Part shown: positions 30,426 through 42,047 of the stretch, one piece after another
Numbering within the stretch: position 1 is the first letter of the stretch
Layout of the letters: each line of letters begins with the position of its first letter
Assembly (NCBI GenBank): GCA_945910005.1
Contig: OX246747.1
Span: forward strand, 14,764,746 to 14,828,745
Direction of reading: 5' to 3'
DNA from: Isoperla grammatica
Taxonomy: Eukaryota; Arthropoda; Insecta; Plecoptera; Perlodidae
Length of the DNA: 64,000 bases
Made by a program: the position numbers and the translations under genes
The notes under the pieces: model-generated
What the model was told of the DNA's origin: nothing
The model's database searches: none
What the model saw: only the letters and a program-made list of their open reading frames with translations

Positions 30426-31328
30426 GAAGGCCTTGGGCCTACCGGTAGGCCTATGCAACTTACATGCTTTCGCATTTGGGTTTGAAAAAGTCCATCGAAC
30501 TCTTTAACCAAGTTAATCAGCGTCATCGTCTCTGCCTTAGACCAATACCGTGGCAAAGAAGCAGAGTTGTTGGTCCGATCCGGTCTAGTCTCGCTTTGGC
30601 AAGGTGGGGATGTCAGACTTTCCTCTAGTTCTGATCCAGGTTCAGCACAGGCTACAAATACAATTCAGATGTAAATTAAAGATCATTCCAAACAGCACAA
30701 AACCCATTTTAGGGACTGCGCTGGGCCTAGGCGCTAGGGCTAGGCCTAGCCTAGGGCTATACATGCTCCATGTGACCCAGCCCAGACAAAAGTAATATTA
30801 ATTTGCACACAAGCTTATTAAAGGGGTTCTCACCCGCTACACCAAAAAAATATGTTTAACTAAGGCTAATTAGCTATGAAATTAGCGACTAAAAGACAAA
30901 AAATCGGGTTCACCATAACCCGGGAAAAAAAAAATCAAAGGTAGTGATTTTCGAGCTAGGTCCCATCGGCGAAAATCTCCCATAAGAAATAGCATTGGGA
31001 CGACCTGTATGCCTTGGGACCTTGGAGGATTCTGCTCCAAAAAAAAATGATTGAATACTTTTCGCTGCGTCTTTCTTTTCTGCGTATTTCGTATATTTTG
31101 GTTTTGTTATCGGAGCTTCCGTTCAGGTACAAAATAAAGATGTGTAATCGGGTGCTCCATTTCGTTTTGAGCGTTGCTGTGCACATCCGCACTTCCAGTC
31201 GCGCGATAGTCGGAGGATGGGAAGGGAAGGAGGAGGGGCAGGCAGCACGTGTGTAGTCAGTCAGTCAGGGTCACGGGTTTGAATTGCATCGTCTCGTAAT
31301 TGTAACACTTTGCGTATCATATTTCTCG
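30426..31328. other. no gene recognised
   Basis: Includes a CTAGGCCTAG-rich palindromic stretch near 30722-30755. No exon matched. It may include the promoter or 5' UTR of the ORF at 31329, but no TATA or initiator could be supported. Confidence 0.4.
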
Positions 31329-31598
31329 ATGGCTACTGCTGTGTACCAGTTTGAGCCCGAATTTTCTGCAGAAGAATTGGCAGAAATAGAGAAAGCCAAA
31401 GAGTCTATTGAAAGTATTAGCGATGGCGATAGGAACAATAAGGAAAATTGGTGCAAATGTGACGAATGTTCAGTTATGCCCACAGTCGCCGAATGTATTT
31501 GTTGTGCGAAAATACCGGCTGTGAGAAGTATGTTTGAAGACAACGTGTGCATTACGGACCACCAAATATTTGATAACTTAATTTTGATTTCATACTAA
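31329..31598 (+). CDS. P2X7 C-terminal-like (zinc-binding) domain protein, short
   Basis: An 89-residue frame from the first ATG (MATAVYQFEPEFSAEEL) to TAA at 31598. The first 45 residues are acidic and helical (EELAEIEKAKESIESI). A Cys-rich core follows: ENWCKCDECSVMPTVAECIC, then CAKIPAV and NVCITDH. WCKC..C..MPT..EC.CC is the hallmark of the cytoplasmic P2X7 C-terminal (ballast) domain, which binds zinc. In invertebrates it occurs widely as a stand-alone or fused domain. The end is short: after CITDHQIFDNL the usual further motif is missing and the frame stops. It may be a first exon read into an intron, or a truncated copy. LINE copy A begins 105 bases downstream. No receptor channel part is present. 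Confidence 0.6.
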   Translation: MATAVYQFEPEFSAEELAEIEKAKESIESISDGDRNNKENWCKCDECSVMPTVAECICCAKIPAVRSMFEDNVCITDHQIFDNLILISY

Positions 31599-31702
31599 TT
31601 GCAACTGAAATAAGTAAAAAGAAATCGTATTCTATCGAACCAGTACCAAACAATTTATGGCGGCATTTAGCGTACCGACAGTTTGTGTATTGGATTAACT
31701 CA

Positions 31703-31999
31703 AAAAAAGAGAGAGAGAGATAGATAATGGTCTTTATTGAAGGCGGGATTAAGGCCAGCAAGGCCTTTTCTACCATGCAACCTTTTAGCAATACATTTTG
31801 ATAAATGCAGACCATACAATAATAGTTATAATACAAGGATTAGATTAGGAACATCAAAATCGAAGTCAAAACATCAAAATACACAGTACAAAATACAAAG
31901 TCATAATGAAAGAAATTAATTGCAATTAACATCAATATACACAATAAAAAAATACGAATTCACAATTGAAGAAATTAATTGCAATTAAGGATAGAGTGA

Positions 32000-32031
<32 letters not shown>

Positions 32032-34747
32032 AGCATAACTTGGTTACAAAGTTCTATTGTGGTACCACTTAAGTAATTTAGCTTTGAAGGATATGTAATT
32101 GTCAGCATGAATCTGGGCATTCCGGATGTGTGACGGAATGGCATTCCATTTTCTTATAACACTTATGATAACCCAGATGTTTTGTGCCTTTAAACCACAA
32201 ACAATAACAATAATAATAATATTCATCATATGAATTGCTTGAGCAATTGTGGAAGGAGAGGCATGTAAGTAAAGTTGAAGGTCATCAGCGTACAAATGGT
32301 GGTAACAGTAAGTAAGCGCAGAAGAAACGTCATTAATGTATAATGAAAAAAGTAATGGACCAAGTACACTGCCCTGAGGAACACCAGCATTAACAGGCAT
32401 CCAATTTGATTTGTTATTACCAGAAATGATACTCTGCTCTCGGCCGCGGAGGTATGAATTCATCCACTGGAGGGAAGAATGGGAAAAATTCATGAATTCA
32501 AGTTTAGCTAGGAGAATATCGGTGTCGACTGAATCAAAAGCTTTGCTAAAGTCTAGCAAAGACAAAAGAGTGAGTTTTCGTTCATCCATGTTAACCTTTA
32601 TGTCATCAGTAATTTTTATTAAAGCTGTGCAGGTACTATGTGCATTTCTAAAACCAGATTGAAATTTGTCTAAAATGCCATATGTGCTGAGATATTTAGA
32701 TATTTGTGTGTGGACTATGTATTCTAGAGCCTTCGACAAGGCCGGTAACAAGCTAATTGGCCGGTAGGCGGTATTGGCGGTAGGTTTGCGTGCTTTGTTG
32801 ATCCCGAGAGCTATGCCGGCGGAAGCGTATGCTTCTGGTAGGGCCACCCTAGCCGGACTGGTCGAGGAGGAGAAGTCAGACGAAGTGCAGTCCACACCCC
32901 AATCCCCTTTCCACCCCACTGTCCCATTGCATATTTCTCCTCCCACTTGGCCCTGCCCTCCCTTGCTGGACTCCCGTATGACGACTCACGCGACGTACAA
33001 TGGATCTGATTCGGATGTGGCTTTATTCTTCATTATCATCTTTCTCATCTTCATTATCACCCGCTCATCGTCTCGATTAGCCATCGTTGCATAAATATGA
33101 GACGTAAAGCCCCATTAATCAATCAATCAATCAATCAATTTTGGCAGAGGCCGGATTAGGGCCTGTTTCCAAATAGTGGGTACGAGTGATTTGCAAGCGA
33201 GTTATTAAAAATATAAGCTATAGGTTCAATTACAATAGGGCATAGTTTAAGCAAATGTTTTAATAAGGTAATGGAAAGGAGATCAACACCTTGGGCATTA
33301 GAGGTAATACGGCGTATTGCCTGTAGAGCTAACTGCGGCGTGACATTTGTAAAATAAAACTGTTCATGACATGGTTTCTTTGAACTTCTAATTTGTTGTA
33401 TAAATCCATTTTTTGCCTTAAGGTCAGGAACTTGGGGAAGCGAAGTGAAGTGGGTGTTGAGGGTATCAAGAGGTATATCAATGGGCGTGTCCTCAGTCTT
33501 TTGCTTGCCAATACCCATACACGAGAGACTTCGCCACATTCTTTTTATTGGTAGTTTAGGATCCAATAAGTTGTACGTATAGCGTCTTTTTGCTGTCCTT
33601 ATACACTGATTAGTTTTATTTCTAAGTTTTCTGTAATCGTCAATGCTGTCTGTGCTTGGATTAGTTTTAAATTTACGGAAAGCTGCGTCTCGTCTCGCCA
33701 TGAGTTGTGTTATTTCAGGCGACATCCACGGGGATGGCGGCTTTGTTACGCGCTTTTTTTGTGAGGGGTGCATGTTTGTCATAGAGTTGGGTAACTAATG
33801 AATTGAATTCACTAATTTTCTCATCAATAGTCGGACAGTGAAACAAATTGTACCACGGCAGAGAAACACAGTCATCAATAAATACATCGGGATCAATTGA
33901 CTTAATATTCCGTTGAACAATAAACTTTGGTATGTGTTTTGGAACCCGTATGGAGTACTGGATATAAATAAGGTCATGCGCCAAAAAGCCTGGGGCTGAA
34001 AGTTGACCATGATTGACCACTCTTCCAGGGCTAGATGTCATGATCAAATCAATCCAAGTGTTAGATGTAGACGTATGATGTGTTGGTTCAAGAGGAAGTA
34101 TTGACAAGTTGCAGGATTCGAAAATTGCAAGTAGTTGTTTTGTGTCAGTGTTATTAGGTAATTGAAGGTTGGTGTTAAAGTCACCCATCACAATCACATG
34201 CTCATAGTGAGAAATGAATTGTAGGATTGAAGATTCAAACTCAGTTAAAAATCCTATTTTTGGTGGACGATATAGCACTGACAAAAGAACCGATTGATTG
34301 GAAACTTTAATTTCAAAAATTCTGAATTCTGGCCGGGAACAATATACATGAGGCGATTGAAAAAGAATCTTACTTTTAACATCATCGCGAATGAAAGCAC
34401 AGACACCCCCTCCCCGACGTTTTACACGGTCATTTCGTATTAGGTGATATCCGTTCAGCTTCACTAAATTAGAATTTAGAGATGGTTTCAGCCATGACTC
34501 GCTGATTAAAATCACGTGCACTTTGTTTACGTCTATTATAGCCTCAAGTTCAAGGAAATGGGACATAATAGACGAAGCGTTAACGTGAATGACATTAAGA
34601 GCCCTTGGGTGGTCTTTAAGGCGTTGTTGTAGCAAGCAACCAGTTGAAAGATGAATCTGAGTAGGCGAGGGGGGTGGAGAAGGACTATGACAGTAATAAG
34701 GCAAGGTTGTAAAAATATTTGAGTGATTAGGGGTTGAAGGTGGTGTG
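31703..34747 (-). pseudogene. LINE copy A (jockey/CR1-type ORF2), broken by SINE and deletions
   Basis: Minus-strand LINE from near the ORF2 start (34747) to a (GATA)/(GA) tail (31703-31726). The APE-type endonuclease is seen from about 34600: NASSIMSHFLE, ISESWLKPSLN, YRPPKIGF, VMGDFNTN, AHDLIYIQYSI. A frameshift near 33715-33782 separates it from the linker (KPPSPWMSPEITQLMARRD). A SINE (32783-33140) sits inside the RT fingers. RT continues with LDFSKAFDSVDTD, NAGVPQGSVLGPLLFSLYI and YADDLQLY. The thumb is deleted, so the frame jumps from the YADD region to RKWNAIPSHIRNAQIH. It is clearly dead. Domain order and sequence match copy B closely. Confidence 0.85.
32783..33140 (+). mobile_element. 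SINE, head type A, inside LINE copy A
   Basis: Starts within head A (GGTTTGCGTGCTTTGTTGAT) and ends GACGTAAAGCCCCATTAATC plus (AATC)n. The LINE reading NPASAK on one side and TAYRPIS on the other shows the insertion point. An imperfect duplication of about 8 bases (GCCAAAA/GCCAATA on the minus strand) is possible. The insertion is younger than LINE copy A. Confidence 0.8.
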
Positions 34748-34759
34748 ACCGAGATGCCC

Positions 34760-34794
<35 letters not shown>

Positions 34795-34799
34795 GAGAC

Positions 34800-34880
<81 letters not shown>

Positions 34881-34893
34881 TAGATAGATAGAT
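34748..34893. repeat. (GA)n/(GACAGA)n/(GATA)n microsatellite
   Basis: Simple repeat between the truncated 5' end of LINE copy A and the tail of copy C. The GATA part is the usual tail of this LINE family (minus strand TATC). Confidence 0.9.
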
Positions 34894-35470
34894 AGATGGT
34901 CTTTATTGAAGGCGGGATTAAGGCCAGTTGGGCCTTCTCTTACATCCAACCTACTTATACGCTAACAAAATCAACGTCTCATTCATCCATCCCATTCACT
35001 CTATTTATTTTCCATTGACATTATTAAGGGAAGCATGGTCACATTACAACTACCAACGAGTACATTCTGCCATAATTGGTATTTAAAATAAGTGTTAATT
35101 TTTATTAAAATAGTGATTGTGAGTTTTTAATCGAAATAACCCTAAATTGTCATGATAAACATCCCTTATCTCTGCAGGTAGAGCATTCCAGGTGCGTATA
35201 GCATGTATCGTGAAGGAATTATCTAAAATATTAGTTCTGTGGATAGGAAAAGCTAGTATAGTGCCGGATCTTGATCTGGTGTTGAAAGAGTGATTTGAAT
35301 GAGATAATGGAAGTTTGACGCGAGATAACTAGGTGAAGAAGTAGAGAGAATACGGTGGGTAAGACAAACAGAATGAAGGTTACGACGGTCTTTTAAGCGG
35401 ATCCAGGATAACTGTTTGAAGCCAGGAGTAATGTGGTCATATTTTCTTATTCCTAAGATAAACCTAACGC
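34894..35470 (-). pseudogene. LINE copy C, 3' end only
   Basis: Carries the family 3' end (ATGGTCTTTATTGAAGGCGG on the plus strand). The minus strand reads the ORF2 C-terminus: ITPGFK, FNTRSRSGT, NSFTIHAIRTWNALP. The 5' end is cut at 35470, where the GA-rich minisatellite starts, so copy C is a 5'-truncated insertion. Confidence 0.8.
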
Positions 35471-35476
35471 ATGAGA

Positions 35477-35509
<33 letters not shown>

Positions 35510-35578
35510 CTCACGTTGCAAGCAGCGCCCTGCTCTGGTCCAAGTATCCCCGTGTGCGTGTGTATGAGAGAGAGAGAG

Positions 35579-35634
<56 letters not shown>

Positions 35635-35688
35635 CTCACGTTACAAGCAGCGCCCTGCTCTGAGCCAAGTATCCCCGTGTGCGTGTGC

Positions 35689-35720
<32 letters not shown>

Positions 35721-35774
35721 CTCACGTTGCAAGCAGCGCCCTGCTCTGAGCCAAGTATCCCCGTGTGCGTGTGC

Positions 35775-35806
<32 letters not shown>

Positions 35807-35936
35807 CTCACGTTGCAAGCAGCGCCCTGCTCTGAGCCAAGTATCCCCGTGTGCGTGTGCGTGTGAGAGAGAGAGAGAGAGAGAGACAGAGACGGACTCA
35901 CGTTGCAAGCAGCGCCCTGCTCTGAGCCAGTTATTC

Positions 35937-36028
<92 letters not shown>

Positions 36029-36067
36029 CACGTTGCAAGCAGCGCCTTGCCTGAGCCAGTTATCCCC

Positions 36068-36165
<98 letters not shown>

Positions 36166-36205
36166 CACGTTGCAAGCAGCGCCCTGCTCTGAGCCAGTTA
36201 TCCCC

Positions 36206-36283
<78 letters not shown>

Positions 36284-36329
36284 CACGTTGCAAGCAGCGC
36301 CCTGCTCTGAGCCAGTTATCCCCGTGTGC

Positions 36330-36412
<83 letters not shown>
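35471..36412. repeat. GA-rich minisatellite derived from serine protease exon 4, eight copies
   Basis: Eight copies of a roughly 50-base core separated by variable (GA)n and some (GT)n. On the minus strand each core reads GGGGATACTTGGCTCAGAGC, AGGGCGCTGCTTGCAAC and then GTGAGTCTCTC. That is the 3' end of exon 4 (41866-42012) with its splice donor and the start of the intron. The core in the sixth copy has a small deletion (GCCTTGCC). Confidence 0.9.
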
Positions 36413-36415
<3 letters not shown>

Positions 36416-36889
36416 TAGATAGATAATGGTCTTTATTGAAGGCGGGATTAAGGCCAGCTAGGCCTTATCTTCCATCCAACCTTTTAACAAATAATACATT
36501 TTGATACAGACAATAAACAATAGACAGTAGTACAATAATAATTATCTATTCAATACATATACTAAAATACAAACTCATAATGAAAAACAAAAAATTAATT
36601 GCAAATAAGGTTAACCATTCATTCGAAAACTACATAAGAGTTTAATTTGAAGTTAGCGTTAACATATTAAAATATAATAATAACGCAGTAATTATTTAAT
36701 CAGTGTCTACGATCATTCATACATAGCAATTTAACAAAAGAAACAAACAAAACAAAAAAACAGGAAAACAGGAAACAGGCTTATCATTCATGCACACCCC
36801 ATTCATACGGCAACAAGAAAGTTTTACGAAATTTTAGACAATAATATATAGATAGCTATTTGGTGGATTTGGTTTTTACGTTATTATAG

Positions 36890-38460
36890 CTATATTTCGG
36901 CCTTGTGATGACATTGCTCGAAATATAGATTGTGAGTTTTACTCTTGAAAATGTAAAAATTATTGATGTGCACATCCCTGATCTCTGAAGGAAGGGCATT
37001 CCAAGTTCTAATGGCGTTGATTGTAAATGAGTTGTCAAGTAAAGTTGTCCTGTGTAATGGAAAAGTAAGTTGTGTGCCTGATCTCGACCTTGTGTTAAAG
37101 AGATGGTTTGAGTGGAGGTATTGAAAATTGTCAGTAAGGTATGCGGGTAAAGAAGTGGATCGTATTCGGTGAACCATACAGACTGAGTGAAGGTTACGTC
37201 TTTCGTTCAGACGGAGCCATGAAAGATGTTTGAAACCAGGGGTGATATGATCGGATTTCTTGATTCCTAAAATAAAACGTATACATGAATTTTGAGCCCT
37301 CTGTAAGCGGATTGCCAAGTCTTCGGTCAAGTCATTATAAACAACGTCACAGTAGTCAAAATGTGGGAGTATGAGGCATTGGACAAGCATTGTCTTCAGT
37401 TTGGTAGGTAAAAAGTTTTTAAGTCTGTTGAGTGAGTGTAATGCTGCGGAAGTCTTTTGGCACATGTGTTGAATGTGGTCTGACCAAGAGAGGTTGTCCG
37501 TCATGTAGAGTCCCAAGTTTTTAACAGTTTTTTGTAAGGGTATGACGACGCCATTTAAAGTGACGCGTTGCAGTGCTGTATAATCTAGTTTTTTAAGTAA
37601 TTTGTGATAGCCGAAGATGATTGTTTGTGATTTATTTGGATTTACACTCAAAAAATTCTCAGCAGCCCAGTTTGAAAGACCTTTTAAGTCCTCGTTCATC
37701 AAGAATATTGCATGGTTAATTGATGAAGGCGAGGCGCGTAGATAGATTTGTAGGTCGTCGGCGTATAAGTGATAACTGCAATGGGTAAGAGAAGATGAAA
37801 TGTCATTTATATAAATAGAAAATAATAAGGGCCCAAGTACACTGCCTTGCGGTACCCCAGCATTTACCGCCAGCCACGATGATTGGTTGTCACCTGATAT
37901 TGTGCATTGCTGTCTACCACGGAGATAAGAATTCATCCACTCAAGTGTTGAGTCAGAAAAATGCATAGATTTAAGTTTACTGAGTAATATGTCAAAGTCA
38001 ACGTTGTCAAATGCTTTGCTAAAATCGAGTAGTGTCAAAAGTGTGAGTTGTCGGTTGTCCATGTTTGTCCTAATGTCATCTGTAACTTTAATTAATGCTG
38101 TGCATGTGCTATGATTAGTTCTGAAACCGGATTGATGCTTATCTAATAAGTCATTATCTTTCAGATATTGAGACATTTGTTTATGAACGATGAATTCTAG
38201 AGCTTTTGAAAGAGCGGGAAGAATGCTTATGGGTCGATAATCGCTGGCTGAGTCTGGCTTAGTATTTTTTGGTAGAGGGCGAACAAGTGAATGCTTCCAC
38301 GTGGTTGGATATTGTTGAGTTGTCAAAGAGAAGTTGAAGAGGTAAGTTATTGGCTCGATTAGAATAGGCGAAAGTTGTATCATGTGTTGAATGAGCTTTA
38401 TCGAGATAAGGTCAACTCCTTGAGCACTCGTTTTTATTCGTCTGATCGCGTGAAGGGTGA
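36890..38460 (-). pseudogene. LINE copy B ORF2, reverse transcriptase half
   Basis: Continues ORF2 in a second frame from about 38490; the first ATG in this frame is at 38383. Motifs in order: SDYRPISILPALSKALE (fingers), LDFSKAFDNVDFD (motif A), NAGVPQGSVLGPLLFSIYIN (motif B), YADDLQIY (motif C with both Asp), VKNLGLYM, and a C-terminal FNTRSRSGTQLTFP and NSFTINAIRTWNALPSEIRD. Reverse transcriptase copies the element RNA at the nicked target. All catalytic residues I expect are present; the break is a single-base shift upstream near 38480-38490. The remaining frame has 497 residues from its first Met. Confidence 0.85.
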
Positions 38461-38469
38461 ACTTTGGTG

Positions 38470-39927
38470 TTACATGAGAAAAATAAAATTTGCCGGAGGT
38501 TGGATATAGTTAGCTTTTAGATGTTCCAAATTTGTGTTTTTGTGTGTGGGGTTTGCATTTTGAGAAAGCGTTGTAAAGTGAGTGTTTAGGGTGTCAAGAG
38601 GTATTTCTATTGGCGTGTCATCTGTTTTTTGTTTTCCTATACCCATTTGCGTGAGGTGTTGCCACATTTTTCGTGCCGGTATTTTTGGGTCTAGTAAATT
38701 ATAAGTATGTCGTCTTTTTTCTGTCCGTATAATTTGGTTTGTTTTGTTTCGAAGTCCTCTGTATTTTTCTTTATTTTCATTAGTAGGGTTTGTTTTATAT
38801 TGATTGAACGCCCCATCTCTCCTGGCCATGAGATCTTTTATTTGAACTGTCATCCACGGGGAGGGCGGTTTAGTCACTCTCACCGTTCTCAAGGGTGCAT
38901 GTTTGTCGTATAGGTCTAACACTAGACGGTTAAATTCGGATAGTTTGTCATCAAGTGTCGGGAGATTTTCGAGGTTGGACCAGGGTAGCGAAATAGAATC
39001 TTTCTTAAATTGTGCAGGATCAATTAATTTAATGTTGCGTCTAGTTATTAGTTTTTGTTTTTGCTTCGGTACGCGGATCGAGTATTGGAGGTAAACTAGG
39101 TCGTGCGCAGAGATTCCTGGTACAGACAGCTGACCGTGATTAAGGACTCTAGCAACATTTGATGTCATCATCAAGTCAATCCAGGTGTGCGATGAACTAG
39201 TGTGATGGGTGGGCTGTAATGGAAGTACTGCTAAGTTGCAGGATTCAAAAATAGTATTAAGTTGCTTTGTGTCCGTCTGATTAGTTGATAATAAATTAGT
39301 GTTAAAATCGCCCATGACTATAACATGTTCATAGTGTGGAATGTAGGTTAAAAGAGAGGTCTCGAATTCAGTTAGAAAGCCAATTTTTGGGGGTCGGTAG
39401 ACGACCGCTAGGAGAACTGACTGATTAGAGATTTTAATTTCGAATAAAATGTACTCTGGCCTAGAGGAATACGCACTTGGAGATTTACATAAAACTTTAC
39501 TTTTTAGGTCCTTGCGAATATACGCGCACACACCACCCCCTCGGCGTTTTGTCCGATCATTTCTAACAAGACGGTATCCGTCTATTTCTACTAAACTCGA
39601 GTTTAATGATGGTTTCAACCACGACTCACTGATGAGAATGACGTGTACTTTATTTTCGTCAAAAATGGTTTGAAGTTCAAGGCAATGAGACATGACAGAT
39701 GAGGCATTTAGGTGAACGACCTGTAGCGCGCGAGGATGTCCGATGAGTTCGTTCTTTAGAATATTTGCAGTTGAGGGATGGTTCGTCGGAGAGAGGGGGG
39801 GTGAGAGACAGGAGTCATTGAAAACATCTGGGAGTGCTGAGAGGGCTGTCGTAAAGTCGGTCAGGGTGGGTGTGGTGGGGGGTCCACTTGGAATGCCCAT
39901 GTTTGCCAATTTAGCTTTTTGAGCCAT
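38470..39927 (-). pseudogene. LINE copy B ORF2, APE-type endonuclease half
   Basis: ORF2 starts at ATG 39927 and stays open for 485 residues. After a Ser/Thr/Pro-rich start (about 1-70) comes the APE-like endonuclease, which nicks the target DNA: VVHLNASSVMSHCLELQ, ISESWLKPSLN, RRGGGVCAYI, VYRPPKIGF, VMGDFNTN, TWIDLMMTS and SAHDLVYLQYSI, including the Glu, Asp-Asn and final Asp-containing motifs. The linker to RT follows (KPPSPWMTVQIKDLMARRDG). The frame ends at a TAA after FIFLM. The next codons of the family (KFYFSHVTP) lie one frame over, so one base was lost or gained near 38485. Confidence 0.85.
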
Positions 39928-40239
39928 TTATGCAGAATAACACTAGACATAATTTTAGGGGATGCACAAAACAATAACGATATCATTTACAAGGTAATGA
40001 AAGTTTTCAAACTCACCATATGAACTGTCGTATTCTTTCTTGTTTACACTCACATACACACAATCACGCACAAGCCACACGATTAAGAGTAACACTGTTA
40101 AAATATAAATAAACACAAAAACTAACACTAACACTAAAATACAAATTAATGACAACACATGAACTCTTTCGTCCATGACGTGGAAACTTCCGTGTATCCA
40201 AATGGGGATCTTTTGACAACATTGCCAACATGCGGATGT

Positions 40240-41076
40240 TTAGGCAGGGGGCAGATAGTTTTTAAGTTGTGCCATATCGCGTTCACAGCTGATGTAGGCT
40301 CGGCGATTGTTTGGGCCCAGAACAATAATTTGACCATCCTGGGTCCATACATTGCGAATTCCGACGATGCCCTTCACTTCGCTGAGCAGTTTTGCTCGAA
40401 CTCGCGTGAGCGACTCCGTCAGCAAGAAGCCGGTCTTCGCGAGGTGCCGTTTCCGCCCCCACATTTCAGCCCTGACGTAATATCGGACCAATTTGACAAT
40501 GATTGGCCTCGGGCGGCCCGCCGCAACCACCTGCGCCGTGTTGTGTCTGGCAGGCCCGAGGCGATGACATCGGTCGAGGTCCTCCACACGTAGCTGGACG
40601 TTCAGTTTGCTGTGCGCAAACCGTAAGACCGTGTCTACAATGTCCTCGCCAGGGGCCTCCGGCACGCCGTGAAGTAAGATACAGTTTCGCCGACTATACT
40701 GCTCGGCGGCGTCGATCATGTCCTTCTGTTCCACTGTCACGTCCCTTATGTCCTCGATGTCCATGCGCAAGGCGTCCAGATCTTTGGCGACCCCTTCCTT
40801 CACAGCGGCGATCTGGGTCTCCAACTTGGTCTGAAGTTCGCGGATAGCGGCGGAGACGTGGGTATCGGTAACGTGAGAAAGGCCGGCACCTTCTTTCATT
40901 GACTTCTTGAACGTCTCATGCATTTGCGCCAGTTGTGCAGTGGTTGAGGCTTGCAGTTCGTCTAGGCGCTTCGTTATGGCTCCGTCCAATGAAATGCAGT
41001 ACGCAGACAACTCCTTCACGTTTTTGGGGGCTTTTAGGGTTGCAGGGTCGGTACTCGTCGCGCTGGCAGAAGACAT
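40240..41076 (-). CDS. LINE copy B ORF1 protein, intact
   Basis: A 278-residue open frame from ATG 41076. Residues about 15-130 are coiled-coil-like (LDGAITKRLDELQASTTAQL, AAIRELQTKLETQIAAVKEG). An L1-ORF1-type RRM follows: EQYSRRNCILLHGVPEAPGE, then LDRCHRLGP, RPRPIIVKLVRYYVRAEMW and HLAKTGFLLTESLTRVR. The C-terminal part is NVWTQDGQIIVLGPNNRRAY. Such proteins trimerise and coat the element RNA. It lies about 310 bases upstream of ORF2 in the same transcript. No stop or frameshift is visible. Confidence 0.85.
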   Translation of the reverse strand: MSSASATSTDPATLKAPKNVKELSAYCISLDGAITKRLDELQASTTAQLAQMHETFKKSMKEGAGLSHVTDTHVSAAIRELQTKLETQIAAVKEGVAKDLDALRMDIEDIRDVTVEQKDMIDAAEQYSRRNCILLHGVPEAPGEDIVDTVLRFAHSKLNVQLRVEDLDRCHRLGPARHNTAQVVAAGRPRPIIVKLVRYYVRAEMWGRKRHLAKTGFLLTESLTRVRAKLLSEVKGIVGIRNVWTQDGQIIVLGPNNRRAYISCERDMAQLKNYLPPA

Positions 41077-41553
41077 CTTGACGCGTGTGAAAAAAGCTCC
41101 AGCTCCAAAATGAGATCGGTCAAGTAGTTCGATAATTTGTAAGATTTACGTCTGTTTGTGAACCAAGAATTGGTTTCGCTACTTGTTTTATAAGTTATAA
41201 GTTATTCGCGGGTTTTGGAAGTACTGGTAGTTTAGAAAACTGGTGGTAGGTGGCAGCACAATTGTTGTTCGTGTGTTTTATGGAGGTGGAGAGTTTTTGA
41301 ACTAAAAGCACACACGCGCCATCTTGACAATGTTTGCACACGACAGGTAACGTAAAATATGGTGAATATAGTAATTATCGAGGCTGACACTAACACAATC
41401 CACAACAAACGCAATGCGGCAGATGGATAAATATGTACGGCACAACTTGATTATATGGAAAAGGATATTTGATGTGAAGATAGGCCGATATTTAGAGTTT
41501 CCCCGGACACACAAAATACACGCTGCTACTCACTTGCCGCCATGACACCCATG

Positions 41554-41626
41554 ACAGAGAGAGAGAGAGAGAGAGAGACTCACGTTACAAGCAGCGCCCT
41601 GCTCTGAGCCAAGTATCCCCGTGTGC

Positions 41627-41718
<92 letters not shown>

Positions 41719-41769
41719 GACTCACGTTGCAAGCAGCGCCCTGCTCTGAGCCAAGTATCCCCGTGTGCG

Positions 41770-41858
<89 letters not shown>

Positions 41859-41865
41859 GACTCAC
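41554..41865. repeat. GA-rich minisatellite, right part, two copies next to exon 4
   Basis: Two more exon-4-end cores (about 41575-41625 and 41720-41770) with long (GA)n between. They lead directly into the true exon 4 donor at 41860-41865. Confidence 0.9.
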
Positions 41866-42012
41866 GTTACAAGCAGCGCCCTGCTCTGAGCCGGGAATCC
41901 CCGCGCAGATCAGCGTCTCCATCTTCTCATCCGACTCGAACGTGAAGCGACAACTCGTCTTGTTCAAGTGTCTCACGTGGCTCACCTTCAGATCGTCCGA
42001 CGTTGCCAAGCC
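41866..42012 (-). CDS. serine protease homolog, exon 4
   Basis: A 147-base exon in phase 0 with a TTGTTTGCAG acceptor and a GTGAGT donor. It encodes 49 residues: LKVSHVRHLNKTSC, then FTFESDEKMETLICAG and IPGSEQGAACN. This is the S1 region between the WG motif and the catalytic Ser. TSC is the Cys168-type and ICAG the Cys182-type position, and AACN leads to the GDSGGP that the next exon should start with. That next exon is not seen to the left, where minisatellite and LINEs lie. The start of this exon with its acceptor is repeated at about 42050-42080. The family call is strong; activity is unlikely (see exon 1). Confidence 0.85.
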
Positions 42013-42047
42013 CTGCAAACAATGTCATGATCAACAGATTGCAAGGA

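Larger units (their letters stand above)
36413..41553 (-). mobile_element. LINE copy B, near full length
   Basis: A 5.1-kb non-LTR retrotransposon of the jockey/CR1/L2 group on the minus strand. It has a 5' UTR (41553-41077), ORF1, ORF2 in two frames, a 3' UTR and a (TATC)n(TC)n tail. On both sides lie parts of the same exon-derived GA minisatellite (eight units on the left; two units plus the exon on the right), so it inserted into that array. It is longer and better kept than copies A and C. Confidence 0.9.

Noticed and set aside
32044..32946. A 300-residue reverse transcriptase gene with a novel N-terminus
   Set aside because: The N-terminus is antisense SINE and the C-terminus follows an internal LINE deletion; it is LINE copy A debris.
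35471..36414. Arg/Glu- or Ser/Leu-repeat frames
   Set aside because: Translations of (GA)n microsatellite DNA.
39620..39640. Hammerhead-like CTGATGAG motif
   Set aside because: It lies in antisense LINE ORF2 and lacks the GAAA strand and flanking stems.
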